Shown one piece after another: positions 9,487 through 18,190 of a stretch of DNA of 46,541 nucleotides; positions within the stretch are counted from its first letter, which is position 1; each line of letters opens with the position of its first letter. The translations under genes and the position numbers were made by a program. Where the stretch lies: positions 1-46,541 of the forward strand of contig DASXVO010000036.1 in assembly GCA_036504215.1 (NCBI GenBank). Direction: 5' to 3'. The notes below the pieces were generated by a model. It was not told where the DNA came from, did not search any database, and saw only the letters and a program-made list of their open reading frames with translations. The DNA comes from Vicinamibacterales bacterium. GTDB taxonomy: Bacteria > Acidobacteriota > Vicinamibacteria > Vicinamibacterales > Fen-181.

Positions 9487-10911
9487 CTAGAATGTGACGA
9501 GCACGGCGACGGTGACGCGGTTCTCGGACTTCTGAAGATCGGGCGCCCAATCAGGGACGCGCGATCCAGCCGGCCCGGTGTTTCCGCCGGGCGGCGTCAC
9601 GCCTCCAGGGCCCGAGAAGTACGGGACGTTGGCCGCGCGATGAGTCCCTTCAAAACGGAACGTCACGAACTGGCTCGGCATGTAGTCGAACGTCGTCTGG
9701 ACATCCCAGGCCGTGTAGGGATCGCCGGGATTTGCGGTGAAGTACGGCGTGCCCGAGAAGGCCGTTGCGCCATTGATCGGCGGCATGAGGACCAGGTATC
9801 GCCCGGGGTTGTCGATCGCGCCGCCGCCCACGGTGAAGGCGTACCGATCGTGATCGAACCACATCCGGTGGTAGGCCATGAAGCCGAGAAACGTCTGGGA
9901 AGGACTGGCCGGTGTGCCACCGCCGCAACTGACCCCGCCACCATACTCACATCCGGCATCGAACGTGAAAGTGAACGCTGCCTTCGAGATGGTGGCGTCC
10001 GGCTGGTCGTGGTACTTCACCTGGATGCTGTCATCGGTGTGAATGCGCTTGCGGTCCGGATTCCCCAACGTGTCGACGCCCCAGTAGTTGTTGGCCGTCA
10101 CCGACACCGAACCGTTCGGCCGCCACAGAATCTGGCCGCCGACCCCCGGTGCGTGGTTGAAGCGGCCGTACGACTGCCAGCCGTTGACGATCCACGGCTC
10201 GATCTTCAGCTTGTCGCTCGGGAAGAACTGGATCCGCACACCGTTGAAAAACCACGGTGTGTTCGAGGAGACATAGGACGGCTGGTAGGTCCAGTTGTCG
10301 AACTGGTAGTAGCTCCACAGGCCGACATACGACATGAAGATGCCAGCGTCGACGTTGATGCCATGCATCTTGTCCCAGTGGTAGCCGCCGTACCCTTCTG
10401 AGATGTACCGGTAGGCACTGTCGAGGTTCCACTGGCCCCGCGCCGGGCTGGCGTCGTTACGTGGCGTCGTCTGGGAGTACATCCCGAACTGGGTCATCAA
10501 CCGTCCGCGCACGTTATCGACATGAAAGTCGCCGCCGATGCCCAGCTGCGTGAGCTGCACCTCAGCGTGGCGGAAGATCTCGCTCGAACCGGAAATCGTG
10601 TCGTCCTGCGGGCGGTTGAAGCTGTACGTGTAGTTCGTGTCGACCCTGAACTCGCCCGTGAACGCCCTCGTGTCGAGCGGCGAATCCTTCGTTCGCGGGT
10701 TGCCGGTCAGCCACGTGAAGTCCGCGAACGCGAACGGCTCGGCCGGCTTGGGCTTGGCGGTGTCGGGAGGCGGAGACGGCGCCGGCCGGTCTTGCGCGGG
10801 CATTGGGGACGCAGTCTGAGCCCAGGCCGATGAGAGACCCACGTGTGCCGCCAGCAGGCCCACCAGCACTCCGCCGAGGACGGTCCCTCGCCGCCTCAAG
10901 GTATTGCTCAT
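9487..10911 (-). CDS. Outer-membrane beta-barrel porin (OmpL/BBP2-like) in the Kdp cluster
   Basis: A 474-residue precursor with a signal peptide (basic MSNTLRRRG, hydrophobic GVLVGLLAAHVGLSS, cleavage after AWA near residue 31) and a Pro-rich linker at 35-58. The rest is alternating aromatic and polar beta-strands, such as VDTNYTYSFNRP, GMYSQTTPR and QFVTFRFEGTHRAA, ending VTVAVLVTF with the terminal Phe used by the BAM machinery. It resembles the BBP2 (putative beta-barrel porin-2) group. It lies between a USP-like gene and the small kdp peptides on the same strand, which suggests an outer-membrane entry route for K+ or another cation coupled to the pump; that is inference from position. 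A Cys pair near CEYGGGVSCGGG may form a loop disulfide. Confidence 0.85.
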   Translation of the reverse strand: MSNTLRRRGTVLGGVLVGLLAAHVGLSSAWAQTASPMPAQDRPAPSPPPDTAKPKPAEPFAFADFTWLTGNPRTKDSPLDTRAFTGEFRVDTNYTYSFNRPQDDTISGSSEIFRHAEVQLTQLGIGGDFHVDNVRGRLMTQFGMYSQTTPRNDASPARGQWNLDSAYRYISEGYGGYHWDKMHGINVDAGIFMSYVGLWSYYQFDNWTYQPSYVSSNTPWFFNGVRIQFFPSDKLKIEPWIVNGWQSYGRFNHAPGVGGQILWRPNGSVSVTANNYWGVDTLGNPDRKRIHTDDSIQVKYHDQPDATISKAAFTFTFDAGCEYGGGVSCGGGTPASPSQTFLGFMAYHRMWFDHDRYAFTVGGGAIDNPGRYLVLMPPINGATAFSGTPYFTANPGDPYTAWDVQTTFDYMPSQFVTFRFEGTHRAANVPYFSGPGGVTPPGGNTGPAGSRVPDWAPDLQKSENRVTVAVLVTF

Positions 10912-10923
10912 GTAATTCGCTCC

Positions 10924-11397
10924 TCAGTCGTTCACGAACACGACGACGTAGCCCAGAGCCTCGAGCGTTCGGCGCCACCGGTCCGAGCGAGTTGACCACC
11001 AGCGGTGGCGGCCGCCAATCACGATCAGTGAATGGGCCGAAAGCACCGACGGAATCGCCTGCCGTGGATCGCGGCACAAGCAAACCCTGACGCGAGTGTC
11101 GCCGCCGTCCGCCTTGAGCCGGGCCTTGAAGTCTTCCATTTGGACCGGCGAGAGGCCGCTGGGTTCCTCCAGCGGTGCCCCGAAATCGACCGACCGGAAG
11201 TGGACGAGGGTGACTCCGCGCGTCATCGCGCGCGCCAGACGCCTGGCCACCCGAACGGCGCGCAGGGTGTCTTCGGGCGAGGTGAAGATGACGTAGACGT
11301 CGCCGAACTCGAGATGGCAGGCCTCGCGGCCGGACGAGGAGGGCCCGGCGACATCCGGGGTCTGCGAACTACGTTCGATGAGTTGCTGCATAGCCAC
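10924..11397 (-). CDS. USP-fold-like soluble protein of unknown function
   Basis: A 157-residue protein without signal or membrane segment. From residue 33 the pattern resembles a universal stress protein: VYVIFTSPEDTLRAVRVARRL (strand then helix), GVTLVHFRSVDF (strand 2), RVRVCLCRDPRQAI, then SLIVIGGRHRWWSTRSDRWR, where a USP would have its G-2X-G-9X-G nucleotide loop, and a last strand YVVVFVND. The glycine pattern of the ATP loop is not kept, so nucleotide binding is doubtful. It lies between kdpE and the porin, 12 bases before the porin start, and is probably in the same transcript. It may be another small sensor piece of the dispersed KdpD-type input; this is speculative. Confidence 0.6.
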   Translation of the reverse strand: MAMQQLIERSSQTPDVAGPSSSGREACHLEFGDVYVIFTSPEDTLRAVRVARRLARAMTRGVTLVHFRSVDFGAPLEEPSGLSPVQMEDFKARLKADGGDTRVRVCLCRDPRQAIPSVLSAHSLIVIGGRHRWWSTRSDRWRRTLEALGYVVVFVND

Positions 11398-11452
11398 TTC
11401 CCAGACAGGACCAGTCTAGGAAGCGGGACATCAGGAAGTCATAAGGAGGGCG

Positions 11453-12160
11453 TTAGGATTCTCGACCCTGTTCGGGTGGCAGGTGCAGGCGGTAGCCGAC
11501 CCAGGGCTCGGTGAGGAGGTAGGCGGGCGTAGAGGGCCTGGGTTCGAGCTTCTTCCTCAGCTGGTTGACAACCACGCGAAGATAGTCGACCTGGTCGCCG
11601 TAGTCCGGGCCCCAGACCGCTTGAAGCACCTGCCGGTGCGACAGCACCTTGTTGGCGTGCGTGACGAAATACCGCAGCACGTCGAATTCCTTCGGTGTCA
11701 GGCGCAGGCGCCGGCTTCGAGCGGTCACCTCCCGGGTGTCGAAGTCCACGGTGACCGCCCCCAGCACGACGCGTCCGGCCGGGCCTTGTCCTCCGGGGCT
11801 GCGCCGGAGCGCCGCCCGAATGCGTGCCGACAGCTCGGACGGCTTGAACGGCTTCGTCACATAGTCATCGGCTCCCGCGTCAAGGGCCTCGACCGCGTCG
11901 GCCTCGCTGTCTCGAACGGTGAGCATGATGACCGCGATCTCGGAGGTAGCTCGAATCGTCCGGCACACGTCCAGCCCGTTCATGCCGGGCATGTTGATGT
12001 CGAGCAGCACCAAGTCGAAACGGGATTCACGGAGCTTGTCGAGTGCTACCTCGCCGTTCTTGGCGTCATCGACTTCGAACCCCTGACCGCTGAACGTCAC
12101 TTTCAGCACTCGCCGAATTTGCGGGTCGTCGTCCACCACGAGAATCCGCCCGCCGCTCAT
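11453..12160 (-). CDS. kdpE: KdpE-type response regulator (OmpR family)
   Basis: A 235-residue OmpR/PhoB-type regulator. The receiver domain covers residues 5-118: acidic pocket VVDDD, phospho-acceptor D54 in VLLDINMPG, T81 in MLTVRD and K103 in TKPFKP. The winged-helix DNA-binding domain covers about 135-228 (LRLTPKEFDVLRYF, VLSHRQVLQAVWGP, DYLRVVVNQLRKKLEP). The LRVVVNQLRKKLE recognition helix and the pairing with a DUF4118 kinase are characteristic of KdpE. The start overlaps the stop of the upstream kinase by four bases (ATGA). Expected to activate the pump genes when potassium is limiting. Confidence 0.93.
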   Translation of the reverse strand: MSGGRILVVDDDPQIRRVLKVTFSGQGFEVDDAKNGEVALDKLRESRFDLVLLDINMPGMNGLDVCRTIRATSEIAVIMLTVRDSEADAVEALDAGADDYVTKPFKPSELSARIRAALRRSPGGQGPAGRVVLGAVTVDFDTREVTARSRRLRLTPKEFDVLRYFVTHANKVLSHRQVLQAVWGPDYGDQVDYLRVVVNQLRKKLEPRPSTPAYLLTEPWVGYRLHLPPEQGRES

Positions 12161-13587
12161 CGCGAGGCTCCGTCTGTCGGCAGCGACATCGTGAACGCGG
12201 TGCCCCGTTCGGACGAACTCGCCACGCTCACCGTGCCGCCGTGGGCCTGGGCAATATGTTGGACAATGGCGAGTCCCATGCCGGTTCCAGGCATTTGGTT
12301 CGCGTTCGCGCCCCGATAGAAGCGCTCGAAGAGACGACTTTGTTCGCGCTCGGGGATCGGAGGCCCAGCGTTCTGGACGACCAGGTCCACGGTGGCGGGG
12401 TTCGCGCGTCCGGTGATCGCGATCGCCGACGCCGGCGGCGAGTACTTGACCGCGTTGTCGAGCAACTGGCGCAGGGCTAGCCCGACGAGATCCCGGTCCA
12501 CCCGCGCAGGCAGCGTCTCTGGAAGGCTCGTGACAATCGTGTGGCCGTCGAGCCGCGGTTCGAACTTCCGGACCGCTGACACGACGATGGCCGAGAGGTC
12601 GTCGAAATCGACCCGCAGGTCGAAATCACCGGCATCGACTCGGACCATTTGCACCGCATCGGTCACGAGCGACTGCAGGCGGTCGAGGCCTTCGTCGATG
12701 ATGGCTGCCAATTCCTGGTTGCGCGCCCCAGGGACGCTCGACCGGAGGTCGGCAGCAGCCACGGTCATCGACGTCAGCGGGGTCTTGAACTCGTGGGCGA
12801 GCGCATCCAGCACCGTGGCGCGCAGCTCGCTGCTGTGCCTGGAGGCTTCCGCGCTCGCGGCGGCGTCCTGGCTGCGACCGCGCTCCAAGCCGATCGCGGC
12901 CAGGTTGGCGATCGACTGCACCACGGTATCGGTGAGTCCGGCGTCCGGAATGGCCAGGCTTCCGATTGGCGCACCGCCGAGCTGGATGGCCATCACTACC
13001 ATCGGTCCCTCGCGCACCGACACGGCCTGTCGCGCGACCTCCCGGAGCTTCTGGTTGATGGACGCCACCTCCGTCGGCCCCGACCACGCCACGGTCCCGG
13101 TTCGGTGATCGAACACGGCAACCGTGTCGAGGTCGAACGACTCGGCGATGTGGCGGACCATGGCCGCGGGCACCGACGGACGGGCGGGCGACAGCAGCAG
13201 CGCCCGACTGAGCGCGTAGAGGCGCTCGAGATCGCGCTGTCTGGAGAGCGCCTCGACATTCCTGTTCCGCGCGCGACCCGACAGCTGGCTGGCGACGATC
13301 GCCGTCACGACGAATCCGGCAAGGGCCACCCAGTTCTGAGGATCGGCAATCGTCAGGGTGCCGACCGGCGGCAAGAAGAAGATGTTGAAACAGAGTGTGG
13401 CGACCAGCGAGGAAGCCATCGCCTCGGCGATGCCCCATGCCGTCGCGACGAGGAGGACCACGACGACGTAGCTCAGCGCGACGGTCGTCGGGTTCACGGA
13501 CAGCAACGAGAAGTACAGCGCGGTGATCGCGGCGACTGAACCAACGGAGAGCGCGATCCGGGCGAGGAGGGCGACACGGCGGGTCAC
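12157..13587 (-). CDS. KdpD-like membrane sensor kinase lacking the KdpD/USP input half
   Basis: A 476-residue histidine kinase. Residues 7-103 hold four hydrophobic segments of the DUF4118 type found in KdpD, including the family-typical NIFFLPPVGTLTIADPQNW (68-86). A GAF-like region spans about 120-235, and the HisKA domain carries H265 in LDALAHEFKTPLTSM. The ATPase domain has N-box LRQLLDNAVKYSPP, GPPIPEREQSRLFERFYRG and G-box GTGMGLAIVQHI. It is the C-terminal half of a KdpD; the KdpD and USP input domains are in two other genes at the far end of the cluster. The start is GTG with a weak GATGAG site. It should phosphorylate KdpE, whose gene overlaps its stop. Confidence 0.92.
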   Translation of the reverse strand: MTRRVALLARIALSVGSVAAITALYFSLLSVNPTTVALSYVVVVLLVATAWGIAEAMASSLVATLCFNIFFLPPVGTLTIADPQNWVALAGFVVTAIVASQLSGRARNRNVEALSRQRDLERLYALSRALLLSPARPSVPAAMVRHIAESFDLDTVAVFDHRTGTVAWSGPTEVASINQKLREVARQAVSVREGPMVVMAIQLGGAPIGSLAIPDAGLTDTVVQSIANLAAIGLERGRSQDAAASAEASRHSSELRATVLDALAHEFKTPLTSMTVAAADLRSSVPGARNQELAAIIDEGLDRLQSLVTDAVQMVRVDAGDFDLRVDFDDLSAIVVSAVRKFEPRLDGHTIVTSLPETLPARVDRDLVGLALRQLLDNAVKYSPPASAIAITGRANPATVDLVVQNAGPPIPEREQSRLFERFYRGANANQMPGTGMGLAIVQHIAQAHGGTVSVASSSERGTAFTMSLPTDGASR

Positions 13588-14038
13588 GATGTTCTCATCG
13601 GCGAATTCCTGGAACGAGCCTACCCAACGCTGCCTGAGCTGTCAAACCGGATGTCGCTCGCGGAACGCACCCGCTCCCGGCCCCGCTCAACGAACGGCTG
13701 ACGGCGTCGGACCGCCGTGCCGCCAGACACCTGCCGCCCGCCGCCCGCCCGCTTGACGGCCCCTACTGGTCTGGGTACTGTGTCTGTTTAACCTACACTC
13801 CGCTTCGCTCGCGGGATGGGGGGAGGACGGGACCCATCCTCCTGACTTGATGGCACTGCAGGACGCTTCCGGCCAAAACCCGTCAGCTAGCCTCGGAACC
13901 CCGTCGGTCCCACGGACGCGCAGCGGCGGCGACCATTCCGCCGCCTGACAGGATGTGCTGGCGGTCATAGCAACCTGCCTCCGCCGTGGCTCGGCGTCGT
14001 CTTGTGGCCCGGTCGCTGTGAGTCCTTGAGAAGCACGC
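13588..14038. other. Divergent intergenic region between the kinase gene and the APC permease
   Basis: About 450 bp that must contain the promoters for both the kdp regulatory genes (leftward) and the permease (rightward). There is a less GC-rich patch around 13775-13800 (TGTGTCTGTTTAACCTACAC). I could not define -35/-10 pairs, a KdpE box, or a c-di-AMP riboswitch by eye. Confidence 0.4.
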
Positions 14039-16282
14039 ATGCAGACAGATAGCTCGGTTCACGCGACACCCCGCGGCCCGATCAAGGTCGTTGTCGCCAC
14101 CACGGTGTTCCTCTCGTTCATCTCGTTCTGGCGGGCTGCGGCCATCGTGCTCGGCGACCTTGGTTCGTCGGCCTTCTACGCCGGCGGGATCGCGGAGCAG
14201 GCGGTCGGAAAGGCCGCACCCTGGTTCATCCTCGGCGTCATGCTCTTTTCCTACGCCGTGCGCGCCATCTACGTCGAGAGTTCCGTGATGTTCGTGCGCG
14301 GCGGAGTGTACCGGGTGGTCAAGGAAGCGATGGGCGGCACGATGGCGAAGCTGTCGGTCTCCGCCCTGCTGTTCGACTACGTCCTGACCGGTCCGATCAG
14401 CGCGGTGTCCGCCGGCCAGTACATCGTTGGTCTCATGTCCGATGTGCTGGGACACTGGAACGCGCGCCTGCCGTTCGCCCCGAATCACGTGGCCGCCGCA
14501 TTTGCGATCGGCATCATCTCTTACTTCTGGTGGCGCAACACACAAGGCCTGCGCGAGTCGAGCCATGACGCCTTGCGCATCATCCAGATCACGACGGCCA
14601 TGGTCGTAATCCTCCTGGTCTGGTCGGTCGCGACCCTGCTGTTGCGCGGCGGCGCGCTGCCGCCTCCGCCCACGGCCGAACACCTGCACTTTTCGGACGA
14701 AGCGCTCGGCTGGCTGAAGGGCACTCCGCTTCCGACGTTTACAGTGATCGCGCTGCTCATCGGCTTTGGCCACTCATTCCTGGCGATGAGCGGCGAGGAG
14801 TCGCTCGCACAGGTGTAACGCGAGATCGAGCACCCAAAGGTGCTCAACCTCCGGCGAACCGGGCTGGTCATCTTCCGCTATTCGCTGATCTTCACGTCCT
14901 CGGATAGTTTCCTCGCCGTGGCGTTCATTCCCGACGCGACTCGTGCGAGATTCTCGGACAACCTCATCTCCGGGATTGCGATGCACTTGGTTGGTCCGCT
15001 CTGGTTGCGACTGTTCTTCCAGGGCTTCGTCGTGCTGGTGGGCTTCCTCATCCTGTCCGGCGACGTCACCACGGCGATTGTCGGGTCGAACGCCGTGCTC
15101 AACCGCGTGTCCGAGGACGGGGTGCTGCCCGAGTGGTTCCGGCATCCTCATCGGCGGTTTGGGACGTCGCATCGGACGCTCAATGTGATCGTCGGTCTGC
15201 AGTTGCTCACCGTCGTGCTGAGCGGCGGCGACATCTATCTGCTGGGCGAGGCGTACGCGTTCGGTGTCGTCTGGAGCTTCGCGTTGAAAGGGCTGGCCGT
15301 CCTGGTCCTGCGCTACAAGGAGCCTGGACCGCGCGAATGGCGCGTCCCGTTGAACTTCCGTCTGTGGAACACCGAAGTGCCCGTCGGACTGGCGTTGACC
15401 ACGCTTGGACTGTTCTCTGTGGCCCTGATTAACTTGTTCACCAAGCGTGTCGCCACGGTATCGGGCTTTGCCTTCACCATGGTGATCTACGTCGTATTCG
15501 TCGTTGCGGAACACGCCAACGCCAAGCGACGGCGATCAGCGGGCGGCGTGGATCAGTTCCAGCTGGCGCCAGCTGACGACATCGATCTCGACGGCGTCGG
15601 CATCCGCCCTGGCGGTGTGCTCGTGCCGGTTCGCGACTACAACACGCTGGCGCACCTGAAGTGGGCGCTCGGCCGGCCAGAGACCGCGCAGCGCGACGTG
15701 GCAGTGCTGACCGTGCGCCTGCTTGATCGAAGCGACACCACGACGCACAACCTGCAACAGGGTGATCTCTTCTCCGACTACGAACAGCTGCTGTTCACCC
15801 GGGTCGTCGCGGTGGCGGAGCGGGAGGGGCGACCGGTGAAGCTGCTCGTGGTGCCGGCGACCAACGTGTTCGACGCCGTCGCACGGACGACTGTCCGCCT
15901 CGCGTCGAGCGAAATCGTGCTGGGCGATTCGGCGAAGTTCAGCGCGGACAACCAGGCGCGGCTGCTCGGGGAGGCTTGGGAACGAGTCGAGGGTAGCCAG
16001 CAGCTGGCCACGCGTCTGCTGGCGTACAAGCTGACGGGTGAGGTCCAGCACTACCAGTTGGGCGCGCACGCGCCGGGGCTCACGCGAGACGACCTTGACC
16101 TGATTCACGAACTGTGGCTCGAAATGGGAGGGACGGCCGGAGATCTCCATCACCGGGACATTGTCAGGGCGGCGCTCGAGGAGTTCCACATGGACCTGAA
16201 GGGGCCACGCAGAGCCGAGGTGCTGGCCAGGGTCCGCGGTGGCCAGTCTTCAACACCAAGTGGTGAGCCCCCTCGACAATGA
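14039..16282 (+). pseudogene. APC-superfamily permease with C-terminal USP-like domain, interrupted by in-frame TAA
   Basis: The reading frame from the ATG at 14039 runs to a TAA at 14816-14818, and the same frame continues open to 16282. Together they encode about 747 positions: roughly twelve membrane segments, then a cytoplasmic region (from about residue 500) ending in a USP-like part. The protein reads EESLAQV, stop, REIEHPKVLNL, exactly where related permeases have a continuous EESxAQVYREIE-type motif, so the stop looks like a TAC-to-TAA change at one Tyr codon. No other frameshift or stop is visible. The family is amino-acid/polyamine/organocation permeases; with a c-di-AMP- or nucleotide-type cytosolic domain and the kdp neighbours, a KimA-like potassium importer is possible, but an amino-acid permease is equally open. 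Options are a recent loss of function, stop readthrough, or a sequence error. Confidence 0.85.
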
Positions 16283-16355
16283 GGGTCGCGGACGCGGCGG
16301 ACGGTGTCGTCACCGAGATTGACTCGTAGTCCGTGAAGCCTCATCCAGGGTCCAC

Positions 16356-16377
16356 GTTGCCCTTTTCTTGCCCTTTG
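16356..16377 (+). repeat. Isolated copy of the repeat's 22-bp tail motif
   Basis: The motif GTTGCCCTTTTCTTGCCCTT plus TG is identical to the tail of repeat copies B (1978-1999) and C (16868-16889), and it sits in the otherwise featureless gap after the permease. It contains the internal tandem TGCCCTTT. It shows that the tail can occur without the rest of the repeat. The remainder of 16283-16510 shows no gene. Confidence 0.8.
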
Positions 16378-16512
16378 GCGGCAGCAACACCCGGCTCCGG
16401 CCGGCAAGGAGCAGCAACGGGCGGATCCGGCTGACCGCTTGGTTCTTCAGTGGGTTGCGGTGATTCCGGCTCGGTGGGGCACGGGTCGGCAACCGGCGGC
16501 AAGGTGGGCTCG

Positions 16513-16895
16513 TTCGTGCTACGAACCAGGAGGTCGTCCGCCTTCGCTCGCCGGGAGATCCATGCGAGCTACGGCGAGACCACGCCGCAGCGCGAAGCGC
16601 GGAGGCGGGCAGGTTCGAGTCCTGCAGGGCGCGCCACTTCTTCGCTCGCCACGCATCCGGGCGAGCGTTCCATCAACGCCCCAGTCCCGAGCGAGCGAAG
16701 CGAGTCGAGGGGCAGGGCGCGCCAAATCCTTCCGGATCAACAACTTATACTGTTCAGCCACTGGTCGATCGCGTTGTAGCTGCGACCCAGAGGGTCGCAG
16801 CCGTCGCGCGCGGGATTCGGCCAGATTCTGCGAAGTGACCTCGGTCGCCGTCCTTCGATCACCGGGCGTTGCCCTTTTCTTGCCCTTTGCCCGTC
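16513..16895 (+). repeat. Structured dispersed repeat, copy C (most complete)
   Basis: About 383 bp, in the same orientation as copies A and B. In order: the head from TTCGTGCTACGAACC; a tRNA-Arg-like T-arm and acceptor end at 16609-16636 (GCAGG, loop TTCGAGT, CCTGC, then AGGGCGCGCCA); a GCTCGCC/GGCGAGC hairpin; a second GGGCGCGCCA; and an unusually good hairpin at 16779-16801, with a 10-bp perfect stem (GCTGCGACCC/GGGTCGCAGC) and AGA loop. It ends with the conserved tail GATTCGGCCAGATTCTGCG through CTTGCCCTTTGCCCG. Its head is nearly identical to copy A and its tail to copy B. No protein is likely; it could be a non-autonomous mobile element or a structured RNA. Confidence 0.87.
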
Positions 16896-17085
16896 AGGGG
16901 ACCTGTGTTGGAGCAGGTACCGATGATGAAGGTCGAGTTCACCTCCGCACCGCAGTTCCCCGTCGCTCCCAGGGCATCCATGAGCTGGGTTGGCGCGGCA
17001 ATGCGCCGAGTCGCCGACACGAGCCGCTCCCGTCGGCGACGCCGTGGAGAGACGCCCAACTCTTCGCGACTTCGAGAACTGGCCT

Positions 17086-17690
17086 CTACTCCAACCTGAC
17101 GAGCCCTCGGCGGGCCGCGACCTTGATCGCCTCCGTGCGACTCGTGACGCTCAGCTTCTCGAACAGGTGTCCAAGGTGGGTCTTGAACGTGCGGTTGCTG
17201 ATGGCGAGCGCATTGGCGATTTCCGGGTTCGCCTTGCCCTCCGCCAGCAACTGTAAGTTCGTGAGTTCTCGCGGCGTGAGCCGCACATGGGTCACGCCTT
17301 CGGCGAGCTACTCGGCCGCCGCCGGCACCAAATACGTCTTCCCGGCCAGGACCGTGCGGATGCAGCGGACGAGATCCTCCGCCGAGATGTCCTTCAGCAG
17401 GTAGGCCTTCGCTCCCGCGTTGAGCGCGCGCGCGATCTCGTCGTCGGTGTCGTCCGTCGTGAGCACGATGATGCGCGCGGCGGGATCGAGCGCGCGGACC
17501 CGCTGGACGGCCTCGACGCCCTCCATCTCGGGCATCCGGGGGTCGAGGAGCGTGATATCCGGCCGATGGTGTTCGAAGGCACGAACGGCCTCGACACCGT
17601 TGCCGGCTTCAGCTACGACCTCGCGCCTATGGCCGTCATCAATCTCGCAAACGCACCGTGCGCTCGGGCCGAAGTGGGTCGTCGTCCTTC
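17086..17690 (-). pseudogene. Broken NarL/FixJ-type response regulator
   Basis: The receiver part reads VVAEAGNGVEAVRAFEHHR, then DITLLDPRMPEMEGVEAV with the phospho-Asp, IIVLTTDD, and GAKAYLLKD. After AGKTYLVPAAAE comes an in-frame TAG (17308-17310). The same frame then continues LAEGVTHVRLTPRELTNL with a complete LuxR-type HTH (NPEIANALAISNRTFKTHL) to the stop at 17086. The first 35-40 receiver residues, including the acidic pocket and start codon, are missing; only an IDDGH-like remnant is visible. Two independent lesions make this a pseudogene. It lies directly downstream of the CheY-like gene on the same strand and may be what remains of the output regulator of that unit. Confidence 0.85.
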
Positions 17691-17692
17691 CT

Positions 17693-18190
17693 TCAGGGTG
17701 CTGAAGCGAGGGCCGAGCCGACGGCCCGCAGCAACTCGTTCGCGCTGAAGGGCTTCTGCAGCGCCGTGGCGGCACCAAGCGCCGACGCCGCCCGGAGCAT
17801 GGTCCCGCCGAACGCCCCCGATATCGCGATGATCGCGGGCCTCGGCTCGAGCTTCGCGAGCATGCCGATCGTTTCGATATTGTCCTGTTCGGGCATGACG
17901 AGGTCGGTGATGACCAGATCGGCGGCTTCAGCCTGCGCCAGCCGTAGCGCCTCGCGGCCGTCCGGGGCCTCCAACACTCGGAACCCGGCGCGCGTTAGGA
18001 CCCGGGACATCAGGTGCCGGACCGCCGCGTCGTCGTCCGCGACGACGACCGTCAATCTGCGGACGCTCTCGCTGGCGTCGGTGCGCGTACCGACCTGCTC
18101 CATCACGGCCTGCGGCCCCACCCCGCGGATGTTGTCTTCGTCGTCTGGAAGGCATGTCACGTCGATCTCCGTCGGCGACTCTGCGGTCAC
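17693..18190 (-). CDS. CheY-like single-domain response regulator
   Basis: A 165-residue protein with a 45-residue unstructured acidic N-terminus, then a receiver domain: [13 protein letters not shown] (acidic pocket 52-54), D96 in [16 protein letters not shown] and the Lys of [10 protein letters not shown]. There is no output domain. The start overlaps the stop of the large transducer by four bases, so it is translationally coupled and probably the immediate phosphorylation partner or adaptor for that transducer's kinase. Which kinase charges it is not clear, since the only CheA here lacks an Hpt domain. Confidence 0.85.
   Translation of the reverse strand: MTAESPTEIDVTCLPDDEDNIRGVGPQAVMEQVGTRTDASESVRRLTVVVADDDAAVRHLMSRVLTRAGFRVLEAPDGREALRLAQAEAADLVITDLVMPEQDNIETIGMLAKLEPRPAIIAISGAFGGTMLRAASALGAATALQKPFSANELLRAVGSALASAP

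Noticed and set aside
13588-14038. c-di-AMP (ydaO) riboswitch or KdpE box ahead of the potassium genes
   Set aside because: Looked for because of the gene content, but no convincing conserved core or inverted motif could be read by eye.
16609-16636. A tRNA-Arg gene
   Set aside because: Only the T-arm and 3' acceptor side are present; no matching 5' acceptor strand, D-arm or anticodon arm is found upstream.
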